This document shows, one piece after another, positions 11,501 to 21,869 of a stretch of 64,000 nt of DNA (position 1 is the stretch's first letter; each line of letters begins with the position of its first letter). Source of the stretch: Leptidea sinapis (Eukaryota; Arthropoda; Insecta; Lepidoptera; Pieridae); NCBI RefSeq assembly GCF_905404315.1, contig NC_066304.1, forward strand, positions 186,001 to 250,000, in the 5' to 3' direction. The translations under genes were made by a program, and so were the position numbers. The notes below the pieces were generated by a model. That model made no database searches. It saw nothing but the letters and a program-made list of their open reading frames with translations, and was not told the DNA's origin.

Positions 11501-13856
11501 ATTATATACAGAACAACGTCTGTCGGGTCAGCTAGTATATCATAATAATACTGACACTCTTACACAAATTATCTTGCCCCCAACTAGGCATAGCCTGTAC
11601 TATGGGTGCAAGACAATGATATATTTAATATAATATACTTACTTTAACATACATAAATACATATAAACATCCATGACTATGTAAAAACCTAGACTTTTCT
11701 GGAACATCCGTATGTCCACTAATTTGACATTTGTTTAGTCAGAATAAGAAAAATTATGGACATTGGCGTGTTCATGTAACCTAAACTTTACTGGAACAAC
11801 CAATTTATTAAGAGGCAATTTGTTTCCCGATAAGTTCTCGGACAATTATATCTCTTCCACTGCAAAAAATTACACTTTTAGAAAGACAATTGTTACATCA
11901 CCAATAAATATTCTTAAAATTATTAATTAGTCTCTTGATTATTAAATCACAATTTAGTTTGGTGCTTGGGTTCTGTTCTTCTTTTATTAATATTATTTTG
12001 ATTTAGGAATTTACTTACCCCAGAGAATTACATAATACTCATCTCAAAAATTTTAATACAAAATATCAAAATACATGTATTTAAAGTGGTCTCCACATTT
12101 TTTAAGTTTTCACCATGTTTTCGTTAATTATAATAGTGTTGAAAAACTTCCGGTAAGGCAAGCTGATAGAAGGCGTTACTGATACTTTTATATGTCTTTT
12201 AAAATTATTTTATTTGAACATTACATAAAAAATTATTCAAAAGGAACATCAACGCGGAAACCTCGCATTAACCCAGCACTCGCCGCAGCCCAGGCGGCTG
12301 GCACAGCGCCCACAAGTTCACAGAAAAGGCCACGATCGGCCAACTCCCTCAAAAAGAAGAGGAGGCCTCCCAGACTGAACAATGTTGACAGGAGTTCGGC
12401 ACAGACCAGAGAGGTAGGACAATATGCCAATTGTGTATTTCTTCTTCTTAATATTAATAATAATCTATGATTAAGAAACCTTTTTTGTGGAAGAGATGCA
12501 ACATACATATGGGCCACAAAAATTCAAAATTATTTTTGTATTTATCTTAGTAATTCTTGTTAGGCCTTGTCTGCATACATCAAACAACAGCATCTTCCTT
12601 CTCTTATGATGAGATCTATAGAGCCTATATAGACTTTGATCACACTTTACTTATGTAATACATAGCTGAGTGTGATAAAACGCGAACTTGACTTTAGCAT
12701 TGGCCTGTCTTAGCTTAACCTCAGTATAATTTCAGCTGTCAAATGACTATAAAAACAAAATCAAAGATTATTCTAAGCGTACACTCAGCTAAGTGTTAAT
12801 AAGTAAAGTGTGAGTTAAGTCTAAATACGCCCTATAGATCCAGCCTTATATACCAGTGGCTCCTTTGCACAGGATGCCGGCTAGATTATTATGGGTACCA
12901 CAACGGCGCCTATTTCTGCCGTGAAGCAGTAATATTACTGTGTTTCGATCTGAAGGACGCCGTAGCTAGTGAAATTTCTGGGCAAATGATACTTAACATC
13001 TTATGTCTAAAGGTGACGAGCGCAATAATTGTAGTGCCGCTCAGAATTTTTGGGTATTTCAATAATCCTGGGCGGTACTGCATTGTATCCCCAATTTTCA
13101 TAAAAAAAGCCCAGTACTTGCATCGCCTCACACACTTTCTATTTCGCTCCATTGCATATTTTTAAGTGTCTACGCGGCCTCAAACATCCTAATTTACAGC
13201 GTGGCGTTACAATGGCGACATTAAATGAATACACGGTTAGAATTGCTTAACGCTAATCATAAGAAAATAAATCTAAAAATTAAAAAAGGATAATTGAAAT
13301 TTTCTAACAAATTATATATTTAGGTAACAATATTTTAATCAAGCTTACGTGGGAGATACTACTACTAACTTAAGAGTTCTGAACGGCTACGACACGGCGT
13401 GGTACAAGTAGGTGTCAGTGCCTACGCTTGCGCGCGGCTTTTAAGTTTAAAGGTTGCTCCGAAATTGTCTTGCGTTTATTTAATGTCGCATTTGTAGCTC
13501 CACGCTATTTTCATAAAAAACGCACACAATATATTTAATACACATTCCATTAATTTTTCACATAGTCCACTACTCATTTAATCGCCTAATAATGTGTCTG
13601 AGCTCAATCAACTAAAATCGAACCATGTGAACGCGCGCAATTCAGAGTTGGATTGATATGCAAGTGTCAAGCAGCAGCGTGCGATTTAGTTCTGCTCACA
13701 TCTCCAGGAGTGCTGCAGCCTAAACACGCCATGTTTTCTTTTTGTCGTCAGGTAACCGTTAGTGGCGTCACAGTAGTTATAACAGAATACAAACCGAAGA
13801 AGTCTGTATCCAGTAGTTCCAGCGACGTGGAGTCTTCCAACGACGCAAGGCCTTGA
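8447..13856 (+). CDS. RYBP: RYBP: RING1 and YY1-binding protein, three coding exons
   Basis: Join 8447-8582, 12244-12413 and 13752-13856 (introns 3661 and 1338 bp) to obtain 136 aa. RYBP is a nuclear adaptor of variant Polycomb repressive complex 1. It binds the C-terminal domain of RING1/Sce and DNA-binding factors such as YY1/Pho, and stimulates histone H2A mono-ubiquitination; its zinc finger binds ubiquitin. The protein has a RanBP2/NZF finger at residues 20-46 (WDC..C, Cys24, 27, 38, 41), the family signature KGTSTRKPRIN across the first junction, a basic patch KKKRRPPR (82-89), the RING1-binding segment PRLNNVDRSSAQ...VTVSGVTVVITEYK (88-116), and a Ser-rich tail. Vertebrate RYBP is about 228 aa and fly RYBP about 150, so this is a compact insect form. 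All junctions are GT-AG and keep frame. No signs of decay. Confidence 0.93.
10001..10137. mobile_element. Harbinger-like MITE, copy 1
   Basis: 137 bp with inverted ends 'ccccttattcataatag' and 'ctattatgaataaggggg'-type (here 'cattatgaataaggggg'), flanked on both sides by TAA. The inner arms 'ctgctaacttaaagc' and 'gtttaaagttagcgg' also pair. A 3 bp TAA duplication fits PIF/Harbinger MITEs. It nearly matches, in reverse orientation, the copy at 59396-59537. Confidence 0.8.
11171..11535 (+). mobile_element. Short non-autonomous Helitron
   Basis: 365 bp starting TCTTATC and ending 'acgtctgtcgggtcagctag' before T. It contains the 'ctcgagaaccgctggaccga' segment that I know from lepidopteran Helitron-like repeats. 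It carries no coding capacity. About 175 bp of its 3' half is shared with the element at 49567-49927. There are no terminal inverted repeats or target duplication, as expected for rolling-circle insertion. It sits in RYBP intron 1. Confidence 0.65.
11551..11690 (-). mobile_element. 3' part of a tRNA-derived SINE, reverse
   Basis: Read on the minus strand, it contains 'aggctatgcctagttggggg' and the 'aagataatttgtgtaagagt' end found in the SINE interrupted at 23431/27785. The tRNA-like head is missing, so this is a 5'-truncated copy. It begins about 15 bp after the Helitron end. Confidence 0.65.
12244..12413 (+). CDS. RYBP: RYBP coding exon 2
   Basis: 170 bp, entered in phase 1 and left in phase 0, coding residues 46-102. 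It contains GTSTRKPRINPALAAAQ, a Ser/Lys-rich linker with the basic KKKRRPPR patch (likely nuclear targeting), and the start of the RING1-binding region PRLNNVDRSSAQTRE. The acceptor is TTCAAAAG|GAACA with a weak pyrimidine tract; the donor is GAG|GTAGGA. Confidence 0.92.
12414..13751 (+). other. RYBP intron 2
   Basis: 1338 bp, phase 0. It holds one copy of the 300 bp repeat (12853-13109). The rest is AT-rich apart from a short GC-rich patch near 13375-13445, for which I see no function. Confidence 0.8.
12853..13109 (+). mobile_element. 300 bp A-tailed repeat, copy 1 (internally deleted)
   Basis: Begins 'cagtggctcctttgcacagg', continues through 'tgccggctagatta', and ends 'ttttcataaaaaaa'. 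The 'gtatcaattaccatcagctg' segment before the tail is missing. The reverse 80-codon frame here is only a shadow of the repeat. Lies in RYBP intron 2. Confidence 0.8.
13752..13856 (+). CDS. RYBP: RYBP coding exon 3 (C-terminus)
   Basis: Codes residues 103-136: VTVSGVTVVITEYKPKKS followed by a Ser/Asp tail and TGA. The beta-hairpin VTVxxVTVVIT is the conserved RING1-contacting strand pair of the family. The acceptor is TTTTTGTCGTCAG|GTAACC with a good pyrimidine tract. The acidic-serine tail is much shorter than in vertebrates. Confidence 0.92.
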   Translation, partial: VTVSGVTVVITEYKPKKSVSSSSSDVESSNDARP

Positions 13857-14290
13857 TCTTTACTTCCTCATGTGTTATACGGTCCTAGTACTTTAGTGAA
13901 ACTTACTTTGAGGGTAGTTTACGTTTTTGTTTTTTTTTTTTATAAATTTCCATTTGTGTATTCAGAATGAAAGGAGCTTTTCAAGTCGACGCTGTTACAT
14001 ATAATTTGTTCCATTTGGTTAAAATATTCAGTTACCTTATCCCAAAATGTACACAGGCATCTCAAAATGAACCCACTAACTACATTCAGGGATTGGGTTA
14101 GGCTTTTAGGCACTTAGGTACAAAATGGTATATTGTATTCATTTCAAAGTACCAAATCAAGCATCTAAAACAGTTATCAGAGAATACACAAACATGGTTT
14201 CGCTCAAATATATTGGATCAACCTAATTATTTTACGGTAATTCTATATCTGATGGAGGTTGATATGCATTTGAAAAAAAATAAAATTTAA
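13857..14290 (+). other. Probable RYBP 3' UTR
   Basis: Sequence after the stop. The first AATAAA I find on the + strand is at 14279-14284, within 'gaaaaaaaataaaattt', which would give a 3' UTR of about 440 nt. Without transcript data the end is a guess. Confidence 0.35.
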
Positions 14291-15516
14291 AACGACAGAA
14301 AAAGCTACACTCGTAGCTGACAACCTTTTAAAATGTTATATTTTCCCGTGATCAGACACAAGGAAAGATAAATTTGAAATCATACTGTATAATATATTCG
14401 TAGCTTTAATGATTAAACCTGAAATTTAGCAATTACAATTAAAATCAATTGATCTATATATTTTTATACAGTCAAATTATTTCACTACACTACATTGAGA
14501 AGCTTCTTAGGAACAAAAATCCCGTCAAATATACTATTCTAGCAGAATATTTTTCTCTCTTGCAAGAGATAATTTTATTTAAATTAATTTATATTTTACA
14601 ATATGACTATGTTCTAAGTGATGTATGTACTGAGTTATTTAATATTTAGTTAAGTTATTATCGTAGCTTTAATTTATTAACATTCGTAAGCATTATTTGT
14701 ATAGGTGTTATTTTACTATAATAATCGCATACTGTAAGCACACATTATTTTAATTTAATCGGGATATTGCTTTGATAGCAAATTAATTAGTTGAACAATT
14801 TAATGTCTTGTGTTTTATAACAAGTCTGCTCCCTCCGGCGTTCTGATTAACACTGACAGATTCGCATTCGCTGTAGAGTGTACACGGAATGCGCGAATGA
14901 GATGGAATGATATAAAATGTGCCAGAGTGAAAGAAATGTGATATATTTATGGTTTTCATGAGCATCACATTTTTTTATGCAATTATTTATGTTGAAATTT
15001 TAGCAAAATATTTTCTGTTTTTCAACTTCTGCTGTAAATGAGATGTTTCGGTGATACACATTATGTGAAGAAAAATTGAGAAAAAGTACTTTTAAATATT
15101 TTTAAGTTGAATAGTAGTGTAGGCTTTCCATTATGATTACTTATAACTGAGAGTCAATTGGAACTTAAGTTGTGATTTGAACTTGATTAGCGTTGTAGGA
15201 TACTACTGGCTTATAGCCGCTTTTGTAAGTTTGATGTGTAATTAAATGTGAAAATATCGTGCCTCAATGCAAACGCAATAGACTGGTGTTAACATTAATA
15301 TTTATTACTGTTGATAGCAATAAGGTTATACCAAAGAACGCGACATTTCTATTTCGGTAATAAGTTTGTGATTATTTTCATAACACTTGGACGGAAAATT
15401 AAAAGAGTTGGTTAAGAACATCTGCCCCTCTATTGGTATACATGTAGTATAGGTATGTAACATAACTGCGTTGTCATTGATGTTACTAAATACTTCCACT
15501 TACCACCACTACTTAC
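14291..15516. other. No gene recognised
   Basis: AT-rich intergenic DNA. Short frames at 14449-14649 and 14783-14968 show no family resemblance. Confidence 0.4.
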
Positions 15517-15795
15517 CAGTGGGAGGCTCCTTTGCACAGGATGCCGGCTAGATTATGGGTACCACAGCGGCGCTTTTTCTGCCGTGAAGCATTATTGTGA
15601 GGGTGCCGTAGCTAATGAAATTACTGGGCAAATAGAACTTAACATCCTATGTCTCAAGTGCCTAGCACAATTGTAGTGCCGCTCAGAATTTTTTGGTATT
15701 TCAAGAATCCTGACTGGCACTACAATGTAATGGGCAGGGCGTATCAATTATCATCAGCTGAACGTCCTGCTCGTTTCCTCCCTTATTGTCATAAA
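15517..15795 (+). mobile_element. 300 bp A-tailed repeat, copy 2
   Basis: Starts 'cagtgggaggctcctttgca' and ends near 'ttgtcataaaac'. It holds the family landmarks 'gccggctagattatgggtac', 'tgccgctcagaatttt' and 'tcatcagctgaacgtcctgc'. Part of the middle (the 'gtaatgtgtaaacatta' section) is deleted. The A tail is degraded. Confidence 0.8.
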
Positions 15796-15947
15796 ACATG
15801 TCACTTTACACCTGCACCCCTTAAAACTACGTCACTATATAATATATGTATGTATACTGACAGCTCGCCATTTCATTGCTTGTTTCACTCGAAAATAGTT
15901 TGAGAACAGTGAACCCAGCTAGGTCATTGGCCTAAGAATACGTCATA

Positions 15948-15995
15948 CCTGGTATTATCTTTACCTAACAGCTGTTAGGGGAAGATAATACCAGG
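15948..15995. repeat. Near-perfect 48 bp palindrome
   Basis: Left arm 'cctggtattatctttaccta' plus ACAG is the reverse complement of the right arm 'ctgttaggggaagataatac' plus CAGG at 22 of 24 positions, with no loop. See findings. Confidence 0.9.
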
Positions 15996-16353
15996 CGGAG
16001 TATATTATTATACCAAGTCTGCACCAAGTACTTGGATTACAGGCCCCGAGTAAGTTGAACATGTTCCTTACTAGCGTTGATTCATGCAGGCTTAGCGCGA
16101 GACGCGTCGTCGACACGCGTTTACGAGCATTATTTCGATCGATCTTCTTTATTATAAAACCCACTAAACTTCTTTTTTAACACCTGTTTATTAAAAAGTC
16201 GTTAGCCTATTAAATTTTAACACGATCACCAACTACTTACACAGTAGACAACAATAACATTTAATACTAAAATTTAACATTTGACTTAAAAATTTCAAAT
16301 TATTCAGTATTTATTAATAGGCAGATTGAACTTAGATAGATTAGATTATTATC
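15996..16353. other. No gene recognised
   Basis: Contains a small CG-rich patch (16075-16140, with 'gacgcgtcgtcgacacgcgt') but no coding signal that I trust. Confidence 0.4.
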
Positions 16354-16510
16354 CTTATACGTCAACATAGAGCCTCTTGCTGTTAGGCAATGCATGACAC
16401 AAGGCCAGGTTTATTACTTTGGTGTGCATGACAGCTACGTCTTACACTCGCGATACGTTAGTCACTTTGTTTTAGAGTGCTTGCGTTGCTGAAAATACAG
16501 GCTAACAGTA
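16354..16510 (+). repeat. Dispersed repeat R1, copy 1
   Basis: Shares 'agctacgtcttacactcgcg' and neighbouring 'tagagcct.ttgctg' and 'caggtttattac' words with 28541-28700 in the same orientation. No coding capacity; probably a transposon remnant. Confidence 0.6.
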
Positions 16511-16555
16511 CGGCGCTATTCATTTGTGTTCACATCTTTTATAGAGTATCTAGAC

Positions 16556-17082
16556 CAGTGGTTCCCAACCTTTTCTTGGCCATGGACCATTTCGATTTTT
16601 TTATTGTTGCATACATTTTTTTTATGTACAAGAAAAATAAACTGAATCAATCCGAAAATAAACTTTAATCAAAAAGTAGAATTAAAAAATTGTATTGCGG
16701 TTTGCATTGTATTCTTATGGTATCCAGGAAGAGTCATCGAAGCTAACGCCAGACGGTGGTTGATACCATGCGTTGTTGTAGCCTTAGGATTCTTCTGTTT
16801 TACTAACGTTGCCAGACCAGAGCGTGGTCCCAACATTGCTGGCCAGAGCGCCATCCGTACAGAAACCAACGAGTTTCTCCCAGCTAATGTTATGTTTCTG
16901 AAAATATTCCGATATCGTGTTCATGACAAAGATACCTTTTGAAGTTGTTTCCAGTTCTCGTGAAATCAATAATACATCACAATGTGCAGCGTGCACATAT
17001 TGAAATTGGTTCTCGGTCCGCGGACCATAGTCTGACTCCTGCGGACAACTGGTGGTCCGTGGACCACTGGTTGGGAACCACG
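16556..17082 (-). mobile_element. Internally deleted hAT-type transposon
   Basis: Terminal inverted repeats are 'cagtggttcccaacc' at the left and 'ggttgggaaccac' at the right, the form used by Charlie-type hAT elements. A transposase fragment lies between them on the minus strand. An 8 bp target duplication is not evident, so one end may be eroded. Confidence 0.75.
16669..16996 (-). pseudogene. hAT transposase fragment (ZBED/Charlie-like)
   Basis: Two minus-strand frames (16784-16996 and 16669-16869) must be joined. The first reads HAAHCDVLLISRELETTSKG then WEKLVGFCTDGA; CTDGA is the block holding a catalytic Asp in hAT transposases. The second continues LGPRSGLATLVKQKNPKATT then LALASMTLPGYHKNTMQTAI. 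The family protein is about 600 aa and only about 105 residues remain, with a frameshift near 16850 and a likely H-to-N change in the usual TTHC..HR motif. It is non-functional. Confidence 0.75.
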
Positions 17083-17101
17083 GAACCAGATTAAATAATT
17101 C

Positions 17102-17124
17102 ATTCGTCTAGAATCTAGACGAAT
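17102..17124. repeat. Perfect short palindrome
   Basis: 'attcgtctaga' is followed by one base and then its exact reverse complement 'tctagacgaat'. It lies 20 bp after the hAT remnant. Confidence 0.9.
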
Positions 17125-17404
17125 AAATTATATAAGCTATTATGATTTAATACCACAGAAGTGTCACAGAGTAAATTAACACAAGATTGCCTGTAAAAAG
17201 TGTTAGTCGTTTTTATTTTTTCAAAATAGATCCGTTGAGAATAAATACTTTTTGATGTCAGTTGTATCACTACCACCGCTGCTGCCATAAATGGCGTAGG
17301 TACTGAGAGAGGGGAAACTCCCAATGTTATTTTTAATTTTTGATTTCTTAATGATTTCCTTGTTGTAGTAGTTATGAGATCGAAGCAACCATAAGAAGAT
17401 CTGT

Positions 17405-17671
17405 AGGAGAACCAATATCGCCGACATAGCTCAGACGGTTGCGAAACATAAGTGGCAGTGGGCAGGGCACATAGCTCGACGGACAGATTGTCGTTGGGGC
17501 AGTAAAGAATCCTAGAATGCCTCGAAGGCGACCAAGTACCGGAAGACGTAGTGTAGGTAGGCCATGCACGAGACGGACCGACGATCTGGTCAAGATCGCC
17601 GGATTAAGTTGAATGAGGGCAATACAATTTTGGGGGAGGCCCCTGTCCAGCAGTGGACGTCTTCCGGCTGA
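17405..17671 (+). pseudogene. C-terminal remnant of an RTE/Proto2-like LINE RT
   Basis: The + strand frame from 17408 reads ADIAQTVAKHKWQWAGHIAR, then RTDCRWGS, followed by stops and frame changes. It ends with VQQWTSSG and TGA at 17669-17671. The WxWAGHIARRxD...W block and terminal QQWTS are characteristic of the extreme C-terminus of RTE-like LINE proteins in insects. The longer minus-strand frame over the same bases is a shadow. The 30.99-31.5 kb remnant is a relative on the opposite strand. Confidence 0.75.
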
Positions 17672-17689
17672 AATGGAAAAAATGGAATG

Positions 17690-18004
17690 GATGCCAAAAT
17701 CGGTGGACGAGTGGGGCTGTCCCACTGGGATTTTCGCCATCATTGTTTTGAAGTTCAATACTATAGACTTTTGCCGTTATTGCTTGACCAGATCTGAGAA
17801 TGTTGTAGTGACGCAATAACGACGTGACGTAAGTGTCCGCTTCAGGGCATTTTGTTGCGTCGTTTGGAGTCGGCCATTGCGATGTTTACGATTATCATAA
17901 AATCGACTTTTCATCGCACGTACGAATTCGCCCCAAAATTCCCTCAAGACCACTCGCCAAAATAAAGTTAGACATGCGACACCACCAATGTAACATTATT
18001 TTCA
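17690..18004. other. No gene recognised
   Basis: Sequence between the LINE tail and the MITE fragment. Nothing identifiable. Confidence 0.4.
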
Positions 18005-18009
18005 CACGT

Positions 18010-18115
18010 TAAAAACTCTCTAAGAAAAAAGTGATTCGCTTGATTGTTTGAAACGTGCAGTGATTGATAGATGACGGCTATAATCTTGTATAAAATGGAG
18101 ATAGCCGAAATCTAC
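18010..18115 (+). mobile_element. End of an inverted-repeat MITE (family of 39945-40165)
   Basis: 'ctctctaagaaaaaagtgat' followed by 'gaaacgtgcagtgattgata' and 'gatgacggct' matches, in reverse orientation, the right arm of the element at 39945-40165. The other end is not visible, so this is a partial copy. Confidence 0.6.
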
Positions 18116-18700
18116 TACCTTGAAAGCAACTGTTCGCTTTCATGTTCACCTAATTGTTATAGAGCGCCCAATTAAAGGAGAAATTTGTACAATGTATTCG
18201 AAATTGCAAGAACACAAATTTTTCTTTAGAATTTTGATAACTATGCGATGTTACATACGCGCGGACGGTCGGCCGCTCGGTCAGCGTAGCACTGAACGCA
18301 CTTATTTGTTTGATAATTTGGAACGCGATCATGTTTTCATTGTTATTGACCGCTTGACCGACGTCAAGCGTAGCTACGACCGCAGCTAGCGACGCGTCAC
18401 GCTGACGAGTCGATCGTCGGTCGAGCTCGTCGGCCCGGCGTACGTACGCGTCGGTCCGCTGACGCGCTACGCCGATAAATGCCCCTAAGGTAACAGGTAC
18501 ATAGTTATTTAATAACTTAGGGAACCTTGGTAAAATCGGCCATAAGGCAAATGATTCTTCTGATGTTGAAAGATGTTTGAGCGACAATAGTAACTTAGCA
18601 ACTGTTACGTTACACCTGTTCCACAGAAAACACTTCTTTATACTTGTCAAATTAGGTTTTATTAGATATCTTTCACAGAAATCAAGAGAAATGTCTTCTC
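18116..18700. other. GC-rich island with a long reverse frame, identity unknown
   Basis: From about 18255 to 18480 the sequence is strikingly CpG-rich ('gcgcggacggtcggccgctc', 'gtacgtacgcgtcggtccgc') in an AT-rich locus. It supports a 166-codon minus-strand frame (18150-18650). The reading KANDSSDVERC on the + strand near 18540 faintly resembles the C-terminal dimerisation block of hAT transposases, but this is weak. Probably a transposon interior; I cannot name it. Confidence 0.35.
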
Positions 18701-18810
18701 TGAAAAACCCTTACATATTTATCAGCAAACAAGCCTGCAGGGTATGTCTTTTTACATCGCTTTTACTCTTATAATCTAGGAAATATTGAATATTCCTTTT
18801 CTTATTATCG

Positions 18811-18833
18811 TGCGCAAAGTTCGATTTTGCGCA
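18811..18833. repeat. Small hairpin
   Basis: 'tgcgcaaa' pairs with 'ttttgcgca' over a 6 bp loop. It lies upstream of the larger hairpin at 18925-19005 and shares its TGCGCA core. Confidence 0.6.
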
Positions 18834-18924
18834 TGCATTTGCGTTCACATAGTACCACTTTCCCACACGTTGACACGAGCGTGCGGGAATGTTTGAAAAT
18901 AATTATAGTGGTCGAACTTAATAG

Positions 18925-19005
18925 GAAAAATAGTATACGATACTTGTGCGCACGTAGGTGAACGACCTACTTTGCGCACTTGTATCGTAATATACTATTC
19001 TTTTT
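18925..19005. repeat. Long imperfect hairpin
   Basis: Left arm 'tagtatacgatacttgtgcg' plus CACGTAGGT; right arm 'acctactttgcgcacttgta' plus TCGTAATATACTA. The arms pair over about 30 bp with a 3 nt bulge, around a GAACG loop. Weaker pairing continues outward to about 18901 and 19020. Possibly a tiny foldback transposon. Confidence 0.85.
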
Positions 19006-19020
19006 TGACTATAGTTATAA

Positions 19021-19519
19021 ACAATGGAGCATGTCTTTCTATTATTATAATATATTAAGTGTACGTCTGGCACAAACTTATTACTCTGTTTGACCATAAT
19101 ATGCATAGATCAACACAATACATATAGGTAATATTAATTTATATTTATTTTTAAGTATTTATAAAATAGGAAGCATAATATTTAGTTGTCCATATTTATT
19201 AATTCTGTTAGTATTGTTCGCAGTCATCGCTTCTTTTATGTGTTTTTTTGTAATGTATTCGCCTGTATGGAATTTTGGCTGATTAATTGGTGGCGCTGTA
19301 GTCGATATTCGATTTTTGTTTAAATTATTTTGTATATTATTGGTATTAAGCGAAGTTGAGTGAAAGCACTAGTTGCTATATGAAGTTGTACAAATAATCT
19401 ACCGAGAAGGACCAGCGGGTCACTGCCATGGAGTGCTGTAAATAAGAAAGCTATTATTTATGTCATTTTAAGTGTATATTGATATATTGTAGTAATAAAG
19501 GAATTGTAAATTTGGATCA
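19021..19519. other. No gene recognised
   Basis: AT-rich, no features. Confidence 0.4.
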
Positions 19520-19534
19520 AGACATGGAAAGCGA

Positions 19535-19972
19535 CAAAAATCGAACCGGTTAAGGTTTAAGTACATTGACATTACTCAAAGGTAGAACACATTTAGACCA
19601 ATTTTTGACGGTTTTTGTTTATTAAGTTAATTCTAATGGATTCGTTGAAACCGGAAGATAATAATTTCCAACACCGATGTTATTTGTCAAAGCAGTTTGA
19701 AAATTAGTAACGGTGTCGTGCGGTGTTACACGAACGTACGCGTTTACAGAAAGAAAACAAATCCAAACAAAATAATAGATACAAACCGATCCTAACTGGT
19801 TAAAATCGGTTAATTTTAGTGATATACACTGACCACGTATTGACCTCACGAGACGAGCGTAGGTAGGCATTGGTTTGTAAGCTTGTCTCGTTTCGACTCT
19901 CGCGGTATTAACCGGCTTTGGATTAAAAATCATCCAATTGACACAAACCGGTTTTACCGGTTTTTTTTTTAT
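19535..19972. mobile_element. Possible MITE bounded by inverted AACCGGTT ends
   Basis: The left boundary 'caaaaatcgaaccggttaag' and right boundary 'aaccggttttaccggttttt' are approximate reverse complements about 440 bp apart. Further AACCGG/AACTGG words lie inside. The interior has no recognised protein. No target duplication was identified. Confidence 0.35.
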
Positions 19973-19975
19973 CTA

Positions 19976-21139
19976 TATTTTCGAAGATAGAGAGAGACAT
20001 ATTTACAGAAAATGGACGTATTAATATTCCTACTACACTAAGGAAGTATGTACGTTAGCTATCATCAATTTATATAAACGCAAATTGCTATACTTTTACA
20101 CAGTGAGAAAATTTATTTCTCTACTTGGATGTTAAGAAATAATATTCAATCTACCTTCATTTTAAGTTATTTTTTTAATAAATCATATAACCTACTGTCG
20201 ACATAAAATTCGATTACTTACGATTGTTCTATAAAATATATAAGGATTTATCATTCGCCGACTGGTAGCGGAAGGATAAATGTGTGAAGACAATGTATAG
20301 TTACACAAACTTACCTGGCCCGGTGGCCAAAAGAGGTACTAACAACGCCATTTTGAAATGAATGATTCGGAAATGAAATTGAATTAGATAATAAGTACTT
20401 TTCAAGATTTGGATCAAAATGGTTTTTGTTACATGCTAACCCACTTTATTACAAAATTCATTTTTACCAGCGACATCAAATGCGATGACAGCGACGCTCT
20501 CACCTGGCCAGATAAGTTTGTACGGCTATAAGCACACTTTAAGTCGTGTATCAACTGTCACTGTCAGAAACAAATCTGAACTGAATAAATGTCTTACATA
20601 GCTGCCTTTAGACCAAGAAATTTTAATCAACTGTAGTTAATGCGACAATGTATATAGCAGTCGAAAATTATTATGGTTTAATTTGTGGCATGTTCCATAT
20701 TATCCGTTTTTATGTTACGTGTATTCTGTATATCAATGTAGAGCTGGTCATTGATTTTAAACCATTAATTTTATTCACAAAGGTTTGTTTGTGAAATGGA
20801 AAATGAAGTGATAAATCCCGATATGTCCAATTCTGGAAAGGATTATGGAATATGTAATAAATTTATCGCTAAATGTAGTCCGAACTGAATAGGCTATACC
20901 AATATTGGCCTCAGTGGTCCATCCACCATCTTGCTACACATTTAAATCGGACCAAAGCCGCATTCTTAAGCTAAAGTTACACCAGTTAGTTAATAGTGAC
21001 TATTACATTATATCGACACTCACGAAGACGTTAATTTTTGTAAAGAATAGTCTTATTCGAAAAACGTATAGATCATCACGAGCATCAACCAGGCAGAGTT
21101 TACTTCAGCTAATACAGTAGTGGCTCCTCTCGTATTGTA
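19976..21139. other. No gene recognised
   Basis: AT-rich sequence. Nothing supportable on either strand. Confidence 0.4.
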
Positions 21140-21640
21140 AATTTTATGCAAATTCTTTTATTCGTAGTACTCGACCTGTCTCCGTTTCAGTACACCTCCA
21201 ATCTATAGATCGTCCTCTGTGAACGGCTAGATCTCTTGGCGTTGTTCTTCTACCGGATTTATCACGGGGAGTGTTCCGAAGAGCTCTTTCACCTCATACC
21301 TGCCCCCGAATACCACTTTCGCATGACACGCCACAAATATGGATATAATCCCTACTGAATGTGTGGCGTTCCTCCACAGTGCGGTTTTTGTTCTTTGTAG
21401 TACGTGCAAGGAACTTTCTTCCACATACTACAAAGATGTGGAATGAGCTTCCTTGTGCTGTGTTTAAACATGGCTACCTTGAAAAAAAGCGAGTACGCCT
21501 TCCTTAAAGACCGGCAAGGATCCTGTAATTCCTCTGGTGTCTGGCAAGAGAATGTGGGCGGCGGTGATAACGTAACACCAGATGACCCGTACGCTCGTTT
21601 GTCCTCCTTTTCCATAAAAAAAGAACACCCATATTAGCAT
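21140..21640 (+). pseudogene. LINE C-terminal RT remnant with 3' tail
   Basis: The + frame near 21245-21350 reads FFYRIYHGECSEELFHLIPA then EYHFRMTRHKYGYNPY and a stop. After frame changes come the 'NF.P.T.K.WNELP' region (readable around 21400-21480) and finally VGGGDNVTPDDPYARL, followed by a short A run at 21617. The same LINE C-terminus appears on the minus strand at 34199-34545. Several frame breaks; dead. Confidence 0.7.
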
Positions 21641-21869
21641 TATAAATTTGTGCAGTAGCTTAAACCACCACCTTTAATTTTACACACTTTAACCACCTTA
21701 GTGTGTTTATATTAATGCACAAGTACACAAGTTCATAGTTCTTCCACAAAACAAACTTTATTCTCATGGCATTCCTTAAAGTGTGGCACAAACTATGAAG
21801 CATATTTTAATAATCTTCGAGAATTTGGTCATATTTTGTCTGATTTGTGCCCAAAAAACTAGCAATTAA
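21640..21869. other. No gene recognised
   Basis: Spacer between two LINE scraps. Confidence 0.35.

Larger units (their letters stand above)
8583..12243 (+). other. RYBP intron 1 with several transposon insertions
   Basis: 3661 bp, GT...AG, phase 1. It holds a Harbinger-like MITE (10001-10137), a compact Helitron (11171-11535) and a reverse SINE piece (11551-11690). The remaining sequence is AT-rich. The 73-codon (10252-10473, -) and 87-codon (10600-10863, +) frames resemble no family I know and look like chance. Confidence 0.8.

Noticed and set aside
17372..17758. 128-codon minus-strand open frame
   Set aside because: Shadow of the + strand RTE-like C-terminus (KHKWQWAGHIAR...QQWTS).
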